NCBI GenBank assembly: GCA_022826725.1 | Contig: JAJDUF010000011.1 | Span: 186,001 to 250,000, forward strand | Direction: 5' to 3' | Source of the DNA: Chloroflexota bacterium | GTDB lineage: Bacteria > Chloroflexota > UBA11872 > UBA12225 > JAJDUF01 | Length of the DNA stretch: 64,000 nt | Shown here: one piece after another, positions 7,977-17,347 of the stretch | Position numbering within the stretch: the first letter of the stretch is position 1 | Layout of the letters: each line of letters starts with the position of its first letter | Program-made: the position numbers and the translations under genes | The notes under the pieces: model-generated | What the model was told of the DNA's origin: nothing | The model's database searches: none | What the model saw: the letters and a program-made list of their open reading frames with translations, nothing else

Positions 7977-9596
7977 CTACGACTCAACTATGGGGATGGC
8001 AATGGGGGGAGCAGTTCCCGAGCGGAGCTTTCGCAGGATGTCCCAGTAGGCGCCGCGCGCGCCTTGCCTGATTTCCTGCACTAGCTCGCTATTGTCATTG
8101 TAGTTGTAGTTAGCGCCGGTTTCTCCTTTGCGCCCGCCCACGAAGAAGCGCGCATCGCCACCAACCAGTTCTCGCAAGTAGTCCACCGCGGCTACGGCGG
8201 TCTCCCCGGCCAGGCGGCGCCCCTCGGCCTCGCTCGTGGTGCGCTGCTCGTCCGGGCTAACCGCATGGTCGCCGAGCGCAGCCGAGAGATAGAACACCGG
8301 CTCAACGAGGTCATCGTTATCGGTCAGGACGCCATGCAGATGCGGATTGGCGAGGTCCAGCCGGCCGCGCCCGGCAGCAAGCGAATCTTGACTGATGGCA
8401 GTACCGGGATAGAGGCGCACGCCCATTGCGGCGCCGACGCAATCCGGCTCCAGGCGCTTCATCAGTTCGATACTCTCCCGTAACGTCTGGCGTGTCTCGC
8501 CGGGGCCGCCGAGCAGGAGATCGTACATGAAGGTGAGGCCGGCGCGGCGACAGGCATCGGCCGTGGCGACGAGCGTGTGTACGCCGAAGACGCGACCCAG
8601 CGATTGCAGCATGGTCGGGTTGCCGGCGTCACCGCCGAAGTTGATCCCTACGCACCCGGCCCGGCGGAGCAGAATCGCCAGATCGTAGTCGAAGGGGATC
8701 GGTGACGCATAGGTGTACCAACGCACGCGCTCGTGTAGGCCATGCTCGATGAGTGCCGTGCAGACGGCGCGGGCGTGGCGCCGCGGCAGGTTGAACTCGG
8801 CGTCGCAGAGGTGGAACGTATCAACGCCGTTGGATAGCAGGGCCTCGATCTCGGCCAGCAACGTATCCACCGGCCGGAGGCGGTAGCGCCGGCCCTTGGC
8901 AATCGGGTCCACGCAGTAGGTACAGCGCATCGCGCAGCCCCGCTTGGTCTCGATACCGGCCTGTCCGCCTTCACGGAAGTAGCGGTCATGGTCTATCCAG
9001 CGTCGCTCCATCACCAGCAGGTCGTCGAGCGGCGCAAAGGCCGGAGCATTGCGCTGTAACTGCACAGTCCGGTCGGTGCCGTTGGCCGCCAGCTCAGGCC
9101 ACGGCAATGCTCGGCCGCGCTCGTCAACGGCGTAGATCAGGCCGGGTACTCCATCCGATGGCTGCCCCTGCTCCAGGGCGTTGGCCAAGGCGACCGCTGC
9201 CGTCTCACCATCACCGGCGATGCCCAACCGCACGCCCAGGCGTTGCATGACACCCTCGGGCATGACCGAGAAGCCCACGCCGCCGAGCACGAGTGGCGCC
9301 GAGGTGTACCGGCGTAGCGCGCCGATGACCTCGTGATAGAGCGGGAGAAAGGATTCTTGGCTGGCGAAGTAGCAGTCGTCGGTGTTGCGGACGGTCAGTC
9401 CAACGAGATCGGGGCCGGGACGACCGGCTGCAAACCGCTCGCCAATCGCGCAGGCCGCGTCCGGTACAAAGCACAGGTCGAGCAGCTCGACTTGGTGACC
9501 GGCGGCGTCGAGCGCCTGCGCGACATAATCGAGGCCGATAGGCGCCACGGCCGGCTTCATGCGGTTGGCGTTGACCAGCAAAACGTTCAAGCCCAT
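7977..9596 (-). CDS. B12-binding domain radical SAM protein
   Basis: The 539-residue protein has an N-terminal cobalamin-binding-like Rossmann domain (about 1-145) followed by a radical SAM domain with KRGCAMRCTYC. Cys221, Cys225 and Cys228 form the CX3CX2C cluster that ligates 4Fe-4S. The DXHXXG cobalamin motif is not present in the N-domain (LVNANRMKPAVAPIGL), so B12 may bind base-on or not at all. Such enzymes do radical methylation, ring contraction or C-C bond chemistry. The start is set at the ATG at 9596 with GGAGAGG upstream, rather than the GTG 15 bases earlier. It is probably co-transcribed with moeA. The substrate is unknown. Confidence 0.8.
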   Translation of the reverse strand: MGLNVLLVNANRMKPAVAPIGLDYVAQALDAAGHQVELLDLCFVPDAACAIGERFAAGRPGPDLVGLTVRNTDDCYFASQESFLPLYHEVIGALRRYTSAPLVLGGVGFSVMPEGVMQRLGVRLGIAGDGETAAVALANALEQGQPSDGVPGLIYAVDERGRALPWPELAANGTDRTVQLQRNAPAFAPLDDLLVMERRWIDHDRYFREGGQAGIETKRGCAMRCTYCVDPIAKGRRYRLRPVDTLLAEIEALLSNGVDTFHLCDAEFNLPRRHARAVCTALIEHGLHERVRWYTYASPIPFDYDLAILLRRAGCVGINFGGDAGNPTMLQSLGRVFGVHTLVATADACRRAGLTFMYDLLLGGPGETRQTLRESIELMKRLEPDCVGAAMGVRLYPGTAISQDSLAAGRGRLDLANPHLHGVLTDNDDLVEPVFYLSAALGDHAVSPDEQRTTSEAEGRRLAGETAVAAVDYLRELVGGDARFFVGGRKGETGANYNYNDNSELVQEIRQGARGAYWDILRKLRSGTAPPIAIPIVES

Positions 9597-9848
9597 GGCC
9601 GGCCTCTCCACAGAGTAGGTGACGTGTCAACCAAGGATCGCACCGCATTGTGATAGCGTGGAGACGTTACTTCCACCGCGATTACTGCCACCACATCCGG
9701 CAACAGCCGTTGCTGGCGTATCATGGGCACACCTCCCCACCCCACTCTACCACGCGGTTGCAAGGGAACTAGCCAGAGCTAAGCCGCCGCAGCCTTGACA
9801 AAACCCCGCCGCTGCGGCGGCATTGGTACCGAGCGGTGCATCGGTACC

Positions 9849-10688
9849 ATGTGGGAATATCTAGACCATCATGTGACACAGAACCCGTTTGGCTTTGCTA
9901 CCGTAGTGATTATGATATTTGGCCCTCTGATTGCTGGAATTATTAGATTTCGGGAACGGCTAACCAAGCTGATTAGATCAATAGCTATACTCATGAGAAG
10001 CGAGGCGCTTTCCCTAAGATCGCTTTGCAAGTCTACAGCGAAGATACTCTACCTGAGACTTTCCGATAAAGCAATCCAATGGGAACATGAACGTCTGGAG
10101 TCCTTTGCGTTGTCTCAATCGGAGCAGGACTACCTACCAAGCACTTCATTATTTCTTGAGATGCATAGCAGTGGAAGTAATCCTCTCGCTGATAGTGCGC
10201 TTCAGCTAATGCAAGCAATCTATAGAGGAAGGAAAGAAATGGCGCAACTGACTCTTTCTTTTCTTGACCCGGAGCGTTGGCCTGAAGAGCAATGGGATCA
10301 TTGGACAATAGAGAAAATGATGGAACAGCAACAAATGTTGGTTAGTCTGAGAGAGGATGCTGGGCCAAAGCAGGGGTTCGGAAGATACTTGGAGGAGATA
10401 CGACTAAAGTGGACTACTCTTAGCGATCCTCAAGGCCGAAATATGTTCGAAACTCGATTCACTACTAATGTTAGGAATACCAAAGCTACCCAGGGAACTA
10501 TTGTCGTGCGTCTGCATGGAACATGGTTTGATGTTCCCTATGCGATTGAGTTGAACGGAGATTTGATTGTGGATTCTGATAGTGGCGAAGTGATAACATT
10601 CAAGACGTCGCTGGATGCGAAGAAGGAGGCTGAACGCTCGCTCCGAGTGGATTATCCATATTACGGTCCGGCAGATACTGATCTCTAG
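9849..10688 (+). CDS. AT-rich membrane-anchored hypothetical protein
   Basis: The 279-residue protein is one I do not recognise. An N-terminal hydrophobic stretch (FATVVIMIFGPLIAGII, about residues 14-30) is a probable single membrane anchor, followed by a basic juxtamembrane region, a helical middle rich in Leu, Gln and Glu, and a beta-rich C-terminal third (TIVVRLHGTWFDVPYAI). Its codons use far more A and T than every neighbour, so it looks recently acquired. The start at 9849 puts the hydrophobic segment at the N-terminus; an earlier in-frame ATG would add 18 residues of unlike composition. It overlaps the convergent PIN-toxin gene by four bases. A defence or membrane-stress role is possible, but nothing in the sequence proves it. 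Confidence 0.6.
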   Translation: MWEYLDHHVTQNPFGFATVVIMIFGPLIAGIIRFRERLTKLIRSIAILMRSEALSLRSLCKSTAKILYLRLSDKAIQWEHERLESFALSQSEQDYLPSTSLFLEMHSSGSNPLADSALQLMQAIYRGRKEMAQLTLSFLDPERWPEEQWDHWTIEKMMEQQQMLVSLREDAGPKQGFGRYLEEIRLKWTTLSDPQGRNMFETRFTTNVRNTKATQGTIVVRLHGTWFDVPYAIELNGDLIVDSDSGEVITFKTSLDAKKEAERSLRVDYPYYGPADTDL

Positions 10689-11176
10689 CCATCCTCCTCC
10701 TTGACCAACTCCCGGTGGGGCAGCTGCTCACCGAGCATCCCCACGTTTCCCTGACAAGGGATACCGAGCCGATTGGCTCGGTTGCTGAGTGCGCGATCAT
10801 CCGTTACCAGCGGCCAGTTCAGGTCTCTGGCAACGATAAGGAAGAGCGCGTCGAAGGCACTACATTGCTCTTGCAACGCTAGCTCCAGCGCATCGTCCAT
10901 TCGGTCGTGGACGCTAACCTCCGGCAGAGCCAAAAACATGAACCCGGCCAGGGCGCTCTTTGCATCATCAGCCTTCAACCGTCTCTGCCGCACGCTACGA
11001 GCCAGAACATTCGTAAGCTCGTAGCGGAGGATAGTCGGAATAGCGAGTTGGACGGAACCGGCTTGATAACGACGCAACAGGGTAGTCGTCTGAGTGACAT
11101 GGGCTTCGTTACGCTGCAGGTACCATTTACCAACAACATTCGTGTCGAGAACGTACCCGGCTGGCGCAACAGTCAC
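10685..11176 (-). CDS. PIN-domain toxin (VapC-like)
   Basis: The 163-residue PIN-domain ribonuclease has the acidic residues of the fold: Asp in VLDTNV near the N-terminus, Glu in YELTNVL, Asp in AFDALFL and Asp pair in VTDDRAL. VapC toxins cleave tRNA or rRNA and are neutralised by a VapB partner. It starts at a GTG three bases after the stop of the small upstream gene, a tight antitoxin-toxin arrangement. It lies beside an AT-rich orphan gene, consistent with a mobile or plastic region. The toxin family is secure; the target RNA is unknown. Confidence 0.85.
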   Translation of the reverse strand: MTVAPAGYVLDTNVVGKWYLQRNEAHVTQTTTLLRRYQAGSVQLAIPTILRYELTNVLARSVRQRRLKADDAKSALAGFMFLALPEVSVHDRMDDALELALQEQCSAFDALFLIVARDLNWPLVTDDRALSNRANRLGIPCQGNVGMLGEQLPHRELVKEEDG

Positions 11177-11179
11177 CGG

Positions 11180-11422
11180 TTACTCAGTTTCGAGGTCCGC
11201 GGACAGGGCCGTGTCATCATCGCGCATCTGCCGGATCAGTGCGGTGAGGGAAGGCCCGGAGCGGCGCAAGCCCCGCTGTGCTCCGGCCGCGATGATGGCA
11301 TCAACAACTTGTCGCCGCTCCGCCAGTTCTTCCGGCGTCGGTGCCGGTAGGCCATCGTACTTAATCTCTGCAATAGAATACACACGAGCCGTGGTTGACA
11401 GACTCCGGCCTCTTGCCTTCAT
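11180..11422 (-). CDS. Putative antitoxin of the PIN toxin
   Basis: The 80-residue protein is encoded directly upstream of the PIN toxin, three bases apart. I choose the ATG at 11422 because AAGGAG lies nine bases before it; longer frames to 11446 or 11566 lack a suitable site. The sequence is basic at the N-terminus, with a YDGLPAPTPEELAERRQ segment and a predicted C-terminal helix pair. That suits a DNA-binding or toxin-wrapping antitoxin, although no known VapB fold is obvious. The assignment rests on gene order and size. Confidence 0.6.
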   Translation of the reverse strand: MKARGRSLSTTARVYSIAEIKYDGLPAPTPEELAERRQVVDAIIAAGAQRGLRRSGPSLTALIRQMRDDDTALSADLETE

Positions 11423-11564
11423 GGCAGCTATCTCCTTTAGCTGCATCCTACCAAAAGCGCCCCTTTTCCTCCGGCCAGCGTCGCGCCTCTCGGCGCAGTT
11501 GTGCCCCGCTCCTGGGGCTTGATGGTACAGTATGCAGGTTGTTGCTACATAGTCAGGAGTAGCC

Positions 11565-12713
11565 ATGACGAACGCATCATCGGAGCGACCGCGCGAGGTG
11601 TTCCTGTTCAGTTACCTGTGGGATATTGTGGACGAGGGGCCGGATCGGTTTGCTCAACGGCTGGTAGAGCAGCTTGGCGTCACCGGCGTCGCGCTCGCCG
11701 TCGCGTATCACGATGGCCGGTTTCTGCTGCCGCATCACTCGCGGCGGCGGATGTACATGCTGGAGCCGCACGTCACCTACTTCCCCAATGACCTGTCGCT
11801 CTACGCCGACACACCGCTCAAGCCAACACCGTGGTCCGAGCTAGGCGACGGTCCCGACAATGCTTTCGCGCAAACCAAGGCCGCCCTGGATCGCGCCGGG
11901 CTGGAGCTACAGAGCTGGACCGTCTACTGCTACAACGAGCGTTTAGGCACCGCTCATCCCGAATACGCCGTCGAGAACGCCTGGGGCAGCCGGTATACGT
12001 TCGGGCTGTGTCCGGCGCAGGAAGCGGTGCGGGGCTATGCGCGGGCATTGACCGAGGATGTCTGCCGTGCGACGGAGGCCAGTTCGCTCTGGCTGGAGTC
12101 GCTGGACTACCGCGACTTCGACTACTGTGGGTCCGAGTCAATCGTAAAGATCACGGCCGACCTCGATCCGCTGCAACGACAGCTCGCCTCGCTCTGTTTC
12201 TGCCCGGCCTGCCTCCAGGTCGCAGCGCAGGCCGGCGTGGATGGCGAGGGCGTGCGTGTGACCGCGCGGGAGACGTTCGACCGGTTCTTGCGCTCGCCGG
12301 AGCCGTCCGAGACGCCGGTTGCCGAGCGCCTCGCCGACTGGCCCGCCGTAGCGGCGTACATCGCCGCTCGTGACGTGCAGGTCGCGGCACTCCATCAGGA
12401 AGTAACCACTATCGCTGCCCGTCACGGCGCACGCTGTTTCCCGGACGTGGCGGGCATGTTGTCGCAGAACCCGCCCTCAGCCGCGGCCGTAAGCTCCGAA
12501 GCGGCAGCACTGCGCGCAGCGCACCCCGACCTACTACCCTGCGCGATGCTGCGACCCGAATCGAAGGACGGGCGCAGTCCGGGCTACTGGTCGGACGTGA
12601 CACGCTACTACGTTGAAGCCAACGTGCCGCTGTACTTCATCTACAACTACGGCTTGGTCGAGGACTCCATCCTGGACGCCATCGGTGCTGTGCTCACCGG
12701 CCGCAATCTATAG
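11565..12713 (+). CDS. Hypothetical TIM-barrel-like protein
   Basis: The 382-residue soluble protein has AGGAG upstream of its ATG. Patterns such as VFLFSYLWDIVDEG, LELQSWTVYCYNERLG and LWLESLDYRDFDY suggest alternating strands and helices of a (beta/alpha) barrel like that of glycoside-hydrolase-related or isomerase proteins. CFCPACL gives a CXCXXC cluster. No catalytic motif is certain. Position beside nucleoside phosphorylase and sugar oxidoreductase genes suggests carbohydrate metabolism. It overlaps the convergent phosphorylase gene by six bases. Confidence 0.6.
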   Translation: MTNASSERPREVFLFSYLWDIVDEGPDRFAQRLVEQLGVTGVALAVAYHDGRFLLPHHSRRRMYMLEPHVTYFPNDLSLYADTPLKPTPWSELGDGPDNAFAQTKAALDRAGLELQSWTVYCYNERLGTAHPEYAVENAWGSRYTFGLCPAQEAVRGYARALTEDVCRATEASSLWLESLDYRDFDYCGSESIVKITADLDPLQRQLASLCFCPACLQVAAQAGVDGEGVRVTARETFDRFLRSPEPSETPVAERLADWPAVAAYIAARDVQVAALHQEVTTIAARHGARCFPDVAGMLSQNPPSAAAVSSEAAALRAAHPDLLPCAMLRPESKDGRSPGYWSDVTRYYVEANVPLYFIYNYGLVEDSILDAIGAVLTGRNL

Positions 12714-13481
12714 AGCTAGGCAAGCCTCGGCTGCGAGCCACAACAGCTTCTCCCGCACTGATGTCTGCTTGTCCCAGAGTCGAGAATCCCATTCATCGCT
12801 GCTGACATCATCACCGCCATAGAGTAGCTGTCCGAACGTTACGCCGCGAAACTGGGCAACGGCAAAGAGAGCAGCAGCCTCCATCTCCACCGTGGCGCAA
12901 CCTTCCGCTCGACGTAACTGCACCTTGGTGAGTGTTTCTCGATAGATGGCGTCGGTGGTCCACGTCTTGGCCAGGACGTACTCGATATTGTGACCTTTGA
13001 GCGTCCGTTCGATGGCTGTGACCGCCGCCGGGCAAGCAGCTACCTCCCGGCCCGGTGGCAGATAGTGATATGAAGTGCCCTCGTCACGCATAGCGGCGGT
13101 AGGGACAACGATGTGTCCCAAGGCGATGGCCTCGTCGAGGACACCGGCGCCACCGCAGGCGATGAACTTCTCGCACCCCAACGCGATCACTTCTTCCAGC
13201 ATACAAGCGGCCAGCGGCGCGCCGACTCCGGGGTGAAATAGAGCGACTCGCTGACCATCCATGTCAAGCTCGTACACGGGATGGGTGCCGATCTCGCTGG
13301 ACAGCGACGCGATCACCGTGGCTTGGCCGGTTTCCTGCAAGCGCGTAATCACGTCTTGGAAGAAGGTCACAACACAGTGCGTCGGCACGTCGGCCGGCTT
13401 AATCACACGACGCGGCTCAATGACCGCTTCCTGATCAGGGTCGAATTCCAAGATGGGATACTTGCTACGCAGCCGCTTCAC
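12708..13481 (-). CDS. Nucleoside phosphorylase (uridine phosphorylase-like)
   Basis: The 257-residue member of the PNP/UDP phosphorylase superfamily cleaves a nucleoside with phosphate to give base and ribose 1-phosphate. The phosphate-binding and fold elements are visible: ALFHPGVGAPLAACMLEE, KFIACGGAGVLDEAI and the substrate-binding VEMEAAALFAVA. The Asp expected after the glycine-rich strand is partly matched by YGGDDVSSDEWD. The GTG start has AGGAGGACC upstream. Substrate (uridine or another nucleoside) is not resolved. It sits between a catabolic protein of unknown function and an oxidoreductase gene. Confidence 0.8.
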   Translation of the reverse strand: MKRLRSKYPILEFDPDQEAVIEPRRVIKPADVPTHCVVTFFQDVITRLQETGQATVIASLSSEIGTHPVYELDMDGQRVALFHPGVGAPLAACMLEEVIALGCEKFIACGGAGVLDEAIALGHIVVPTAAMRDEGTSYHYLPPGREVAACPAAVTAIERTLKGHNIEYVLAKTWTTDAIYRETLTKVQLRRAEGCATVEMEAAALFAVAQFRGVTFGQLLYGGDDVSSDEWDSRLWDKQTSVREKLLWLAAEACLAL

Positions 13482-13537
13482 CCGGTCCTCCTAGGAGCAT
13501 AGTAGTGCTGTACCGGGAGTGCCATCTGTGACTGCGC

Positions 13538-14632
13538 CTAGAGCGTCGTCGGTACCTCTTCCCAGCGGCCGGACTTGGCGGCCAGGCCGGCTGTCTCGAC
13601 GAGCGCCTGGACCCGCCAGCCGTCGCGGATGGTCGGGTGGCAGTCGCGGCCAGAGCGGATCGCCGCGACGAACTCGGTGAACACGCGCCGGGCCATCGCC
13701 GCCAGCAGGCCGGCGTGCTCGTCTACGCCGGGGCCGAGGTCCGGTTCGATGGTCTCGGACGGCTGTCCGTAGCGATAGACCTCAGCGTGCTCCAGGCCAT
13801 CGGTTACGACCGAGGACTTCGTCCCGTTGATCTGGATCATCGAGCGACCCAGCGGTCTGTCGGAGTCGACGTGGCCCACGCGGCTGGTTGCGATCGTCCC
13901 GTGGACGCCGGAGGCAAAGCGCAGGGCGAGCACGACGTCGTCGTCCAATGAGAGCGGCATCGTGCCCCCGGTGGCCGGATCGGGTACCTCCTTCACCACG
14001 GTCCGCAGGCTGGCGGCGATATGGGTGATCGGACCGCCGATGAGCACCGAGAAGTTGAGCATGTGTGAGCCGAGGTCGCTCAGGACGCCGGCCGAGCTAC
14101 GCGCGGCGTCGTAGCGCCACTGCGCCGTGAGCGCCGCTCCGAGCAGTCGCGGGTTGTAGCGTTGGGTGTGAATGCTAATCAGCTCGCCAAACTCGCCGCC
14201 CCGTACTCGCCGCACCAACTCCTGTGCGATGGGCGCGTAGGGCAGCAGGAAGCCAGTCATCGTCCGCACGTTGGCCTGCTCGCACGCCGCGACCATCTCG
14301 CTGGCCTGCGCGAGGTCCATGGCGACCGGCTTCTCGCAGAACAGGTGCTTGCCGGCAGCGGCAGCGGCCAGCACCTGTTCGTGGTGGGCGTCGTCGGGGG
14401 TGCAGATCACCACGGCATCAATGTCCGAGGCGAGCATCTCTTGCGGGTCCTGCGTGACCAATTCGACGCCAAATCGCTCGGCAAACTCCTGCGCGGGCGC
14501 CGGGCGCGGCCCACACACGGCCGTCACCTCCGCGCCGGGTACGTCGGCTAGGGCCTGCGCGTGGGCACCGGCAATAAAGCCATAACCAAAGAAGCCGAAC
14601 CGGACCGTCTGTTGACCTGAATTGCTTGCCAT
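13538..14632 (-). CDS. Gfo/Idh/MocA family oxidoreductase
   Basis: This 364-residue NAD(P)-dependent oxidoreductase opens with the Rossmann fingerprint FGFFGYGFIAGAHAQA, then has HLFCEKPVAMDL (the EKP motif with catalytic lysine) and a C-terminal alpha/beta domain with LSDLGSHMLNF (DXGXH-type histidine). Members oxidise sugars, inositols or amino sugars at a hydroxyl. The ATG at 14632 follows GAGGTGC; a GTG three bases upstream is also possible. It is divergent from the aldo/keto reductase gene, suggesting shared control of sugar metabolism. Confidence 0.87.
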   Translation of the reverse strand: MASNSGQQTVRFGFFGYGFIAGAHAQALADVPGAEVTAVCGPRPAPAQEFAERFGVELVTQDPQEMLASDIDAVVICTPDDAHHEQVLAAAAAGKHLFCEKPVAMDLAQASEMVAACEQANVRTMTGFLLPYAPIAQELVRRVRGGEFGELISIHTQRYNPRLLGAALTAQWRYDAARSSAGVLSDLGSHMLNFSVLIGGPITHIAASLRTVVKEVPDPATGGTMPLSLDDDVVLALRFASGVHGTIATSRVGHVDSDRPLGRSMIQINGTKSSVVTDGLEHAEVYRYGQPSETIEPDLGPGVDEHAGLLAAMARRVFTEFVAAIRSGRDCHPTIRDGWRVQALVETAGLAAKSGRWEEVPTTL

Positions 14633-14712
14633 CACTGCACCTCGTCGTCTTGATGCCGTTATGATACCGTGATGATTGGCGGCGGTGGCCGGTGTGCGAT
14701 GGGAGGGGAGCG

Positions 14713-15687
14713 ATGAATCGGATGCGGTCCTTCGGCTATGATCGCCAACCGGTCCCCGAGATCGGGATGGGCTGCTACCGCATCACCGCCGACATGGGCG
14801 TAGACCGCCCGACGGCCCTGGCCACGCTCGAACGGGCGTATGAGCGTGGGGTGCGCTTATTCGATACGGCGCCGCTGTACGGCCACGGCGAGGCCGACGC
14901 GCTGCTGGGCGAGGCCTTTGCCCACGTCCCCGACGACGAGATCATCATCGGGGCCAAGCTGAGTGGTCCCACCGACAACCTCTGGGACTACACCTACGAC
15001 AACTGCATGAGAGGCTTCGAGCAGACCTTGCGGAACCTGAGGCGGGACTCGGTGCAGGTCTTGCAGATTCATGGCAACCCCGGCTGGCGGGACCTGGCAG
15101 CGGACCACCGCCGGGAATGGCACGACGTATTCGGGAAGGGTATGGCCTACGAGGCGCTGCTCAGAATCCGTGAGCAGGGCGGGTGCAAGTACATTGGCGT
15201 GACGAGCCACTGGTCACCGCATCTTCAGCGCTGTCTGGAGCACGCGGAGTTCGACAGCGTGGAGATCGCCAGCCATTACAACCTGCTGATGAATGCAGCC
15301 CGACGGACAGTGCTGCCGGTGGCGGAGCGCACCAACACGGCGGTCGTCGTGGCCACGCCCTTGTTCGCCGGCCGCCTGGTTTCGTTGGCGGCCCTGGCCG
15401 CCCAAGGCGTGCGCCGCAGCGGGGACTCCGCGCCAGCGGCAGCGGTTCTGCGGGAGGTGCTGGCCGAGACGGGCTACACGCTGCCGCAATTGGCGACCCT
15501 GTACCTCTTGGATGATCCGCGGGTCACGTGTGTCATTCCAGGATCGGCGAACGTCGCCGAACTGGAGGACAACCTGGCGGTGGCCGCGCTTCCGCGGCTG
15601 TCTGCGGACATCATCGAGCGGCTCCGCACCGTCGGCCTGCCGTACCCGTACCTCAAAGACGAAGCTATGACGCTCGTGCCGGTGTAG
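14713..15687 (+). CDS. Aldo/keto reductase family oxidoreductase
   Basis: The 324-residue enzyme has the AKR N-terminal motif with DTAPLYGHGEAD (catalytic Asp and Tyr), the Lys in IIGAKLSGPTD and the conserved His in LQIHGNP. The late VIPGSANVAELEDN matches the nucleotide-binding helix of NADPH-dependent AKRs such as D-threo-aldose dehydrogenases. GGGAGGGGAG precedes the ATG at 14713. It probably reduces or oxidises a sugar aldehyde in the cytosol. Neighbouring oxidoreductases support carbohydrate metabolism. Confidence 0.85.
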   Translation: MNRMRSFGYDRQPVPEIGMGCYRITADMGVDRPTALATLERAYERGVRLFDTAPLYGHGEADALLGEAFAHVPDDEIIIGAKLSGPTDNLWDYTYDNCMRGFEQTLRNLRRDSVQVLQIHGNPGWRDLAADHRREWHDVFGKGMAYEALLRIREQGGCKYIGVTSHWSPHLQRCLEHAEFDSVEIASHYNLLMNAARRTVLPVAERTNTAVVVATPLFAGRLVSLAALAAQGVRRSGDSAPAAAVLREVLAETGYTLPQLATLYLLDDPRVTCVIPGSANVAELEDNLAVAALPRLSADIIERLRTVGLPYPYLKDEAMTLVPV

Positions 15688-15727
15688 CGCCGGGGGCGTG
15701 GGATTAAGCCTCTCCAAGCCTCAATCA

Positions 15728-17347
15728 CTACGGCCGGCTGAGGACTTGGCCCGGCAGCATGCCGAGGTGGTTGCCACCGCTGACGACAAGCTCGCCGTTC
15801 ACCAGGACGTGCTCGATGCCGTCCGGATATTGGTGCGGCTCCTCGAAGGTGGCGCGGTCGCTGACCGTCGCCGGATCGAAGACGACGAGATCGGCGTCCA
15901 GTCCGGGCCGGACGATCCCCTTGGCGGCGAGGCCGAGGCGTTGAGCCGGGGCGCTGGTCATCTTGCGGACGGCCTCCTCCCAGGTGAGCAAGCCAAGGTC
16001 GCGCACGTAGCGGCCCAAAACGCGGGGATGCGTCCCGTAGGAGCGGGGATGCGGCTTGCCCTCGGACAGTGGTCCGTAGGGCGCCGCGACGCTGCCGTCG
16101 GAGCCGATCATGCCCAAGGGATGGGCGAGCACCCGGCACACGTCGGCCTCGTCGAGTTGAAAGTAGACCATATGCGCCGCACCGCCCAGCGTGTCGAGCA
16201 CGTGGGCCACCGTCTCCTCGCCGCTGAGACCCAGCGCTGTGCCGATCCGCTCGATGGTCTGCCCCTCCCAGGACTTGTGCGCCGCCATTGGCACCCAGGA
16301 GACGATGATCGTATGCCACCCCTCTATCCCGGCGGCGCGCTCGCGGATGCCGGCGACGACCCCCTCGCGCTCGACCGGGCTGCGGAGGCGGGCGAGGAGC
16401 GCCGGTGCGCCGCCCTCATGCGCCCAGTCGGGCAGGAGGGAGCCAAGCCCCGAGCTACTGGCTATGTAGGGATATGAGTCGTAGGCCACGTCCACGCCGT
16501 CGGCACGGGCGGCCTGCATCATTTCCAGCGTCTGGACCGTCTTGCCCCAGTTGGGCGGGCGAGCCGCCTTGTGGTGGGCGATCTGGACCGGTAGCTCCGC
16601 GCGGCGACCAATCTCGATTGCCTCGTCCACGGCGTCGAGGAGCGTGTCGCCCTCCCCGCGGATATGACTGAAGTACAGTCCGCCGCGCCGCGCCGCCACC
16701 TCGGCCAAGGCGACGATCTCGTCCGTGTCGGCATACGAGCTGGGTGGGTAGATCAGCCCGGTGGAGACACCGAAGACGCCATCGTCCAGTGCCTCATCCA
16801 GCAGGCGGCACATCGCCGCCAGCTCATCGGCGGTAGGCGGGCGGTGCTCCATCCCCATGACTTCACCCCGCAGGGTGGCGTGGCCGGCCAGGGGCGCCAC
16901 GTTCACAGCCACACCCTGGCGGCGCAGCCGGTCGCAGTACTCGCCGAACGTCCGCCAATCGCGCCGCAAGCCTTGCCCGGCGGCCCGTTCGCCGATCCTG
17001 CGATTGAGGAAGGCGCCATTGAGTGGGCCGATTGGGGCCGGGGCGCTGCCGCAGTTGCCAATGACGACCGTGGTCACACCCTGTCGTACCTGACTCTCTG
17101 CCGGTGGGTTGACCAAGAGCGGCAGGTCGGAGTGGGTATGCGGGTCAACGAACCCTGGAGTGACGAAACAGCCGGTGGCATCGAGCACGGTGGCGGCCGC
17201 GGCTCCCTCCGGCGGACCATTCTGAGCCGTCAGCGGGCGGCGTTCGACGGCAGCGATCTTGCCGTCCTGGACGGCGACATCGGCCCGAAACCAGGGGGCA
17301 CCCGTTCCGTCAATCACCTTCCCGCCCCGAATCAGCACGTCTATCAT
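15728..17347 (-). CDS. N-acyl-D-amino-acid deacylase (D-aminoacylase-like)
   Basis: This 539-residue amidohydrolase-superfamily enzyme has the N-terminal metal site DPHTHSDLPLL, GNCGSAPAPIGP with the cysteine that bridges metals in D-aminoacylases, and GLIYPPSSYADTDE and YFSHIRGEGD around the substrate pocket. PGLDADLVVFD near the C-terminus is the usual beta-sandwich strand. It hydrolyses N-acyl-D-amino acids to D-amino acid and carboxylate, or a related cyclic amide. GGGAG lies before the ATG. D-amino-acid or dihydropyrimidine-like scavenging would be compatible, and the grd-like operon may handle related nitrogen compounds, but that link is speculative. Confidence 0.85.
   Translation of the reverse strand: MIDVLIRGGKVIDGTGAPWFRADVAVQDGKIAAVERRPLTAQNGPPEGAAAATVLDATGCFVTPGFVDPHTHSDLPLLVNPPAESQVRQGVTTVVIGNCGSAPAPIGPLNGAFLNRRIGERAAGQGLRRDWRTFGEYCDRLRRQGVAVNVAPLAGHATLRGEVMGMEHRPPTADELAAMCRLLDEALDDGVFGVSTGLIYPPSSYADTDEIVALAEVAARRGGLYFSHIRGEGDTLLDAVDEAIEIGRRAELPVQIAHHKAARPPNWGKTVQTLEMMQAARADGVDVAYDSYPYIASSSGLGSLLPDWAHEGGAPALLARLRSPVEREGVVAGIRERAAGIEGWHTIIVSWVPMAAHKSWEGQTIERIGTALGLSGEETVAHVLDTLGGAAHMVYFQLDEADVCRVLAHPLGMIGSDGSVAAPYGPLSEGKPHPRSYGTHPRVLGRYVRDLGLLTWEEAVRKMTSAPAQRLGLAAKGIVRPGLDADLVVFDPATVSDRATFEEPHQYPDGIEHVLVNGELVVSGGNHLGMLPGQVLSRP

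Noticed and set aside
15698..16477. Plus-strand ORF opposite the D-aminoacylase
   Set aside because: The minus-strand enzyme has intact metal motifs; this frame shows none.
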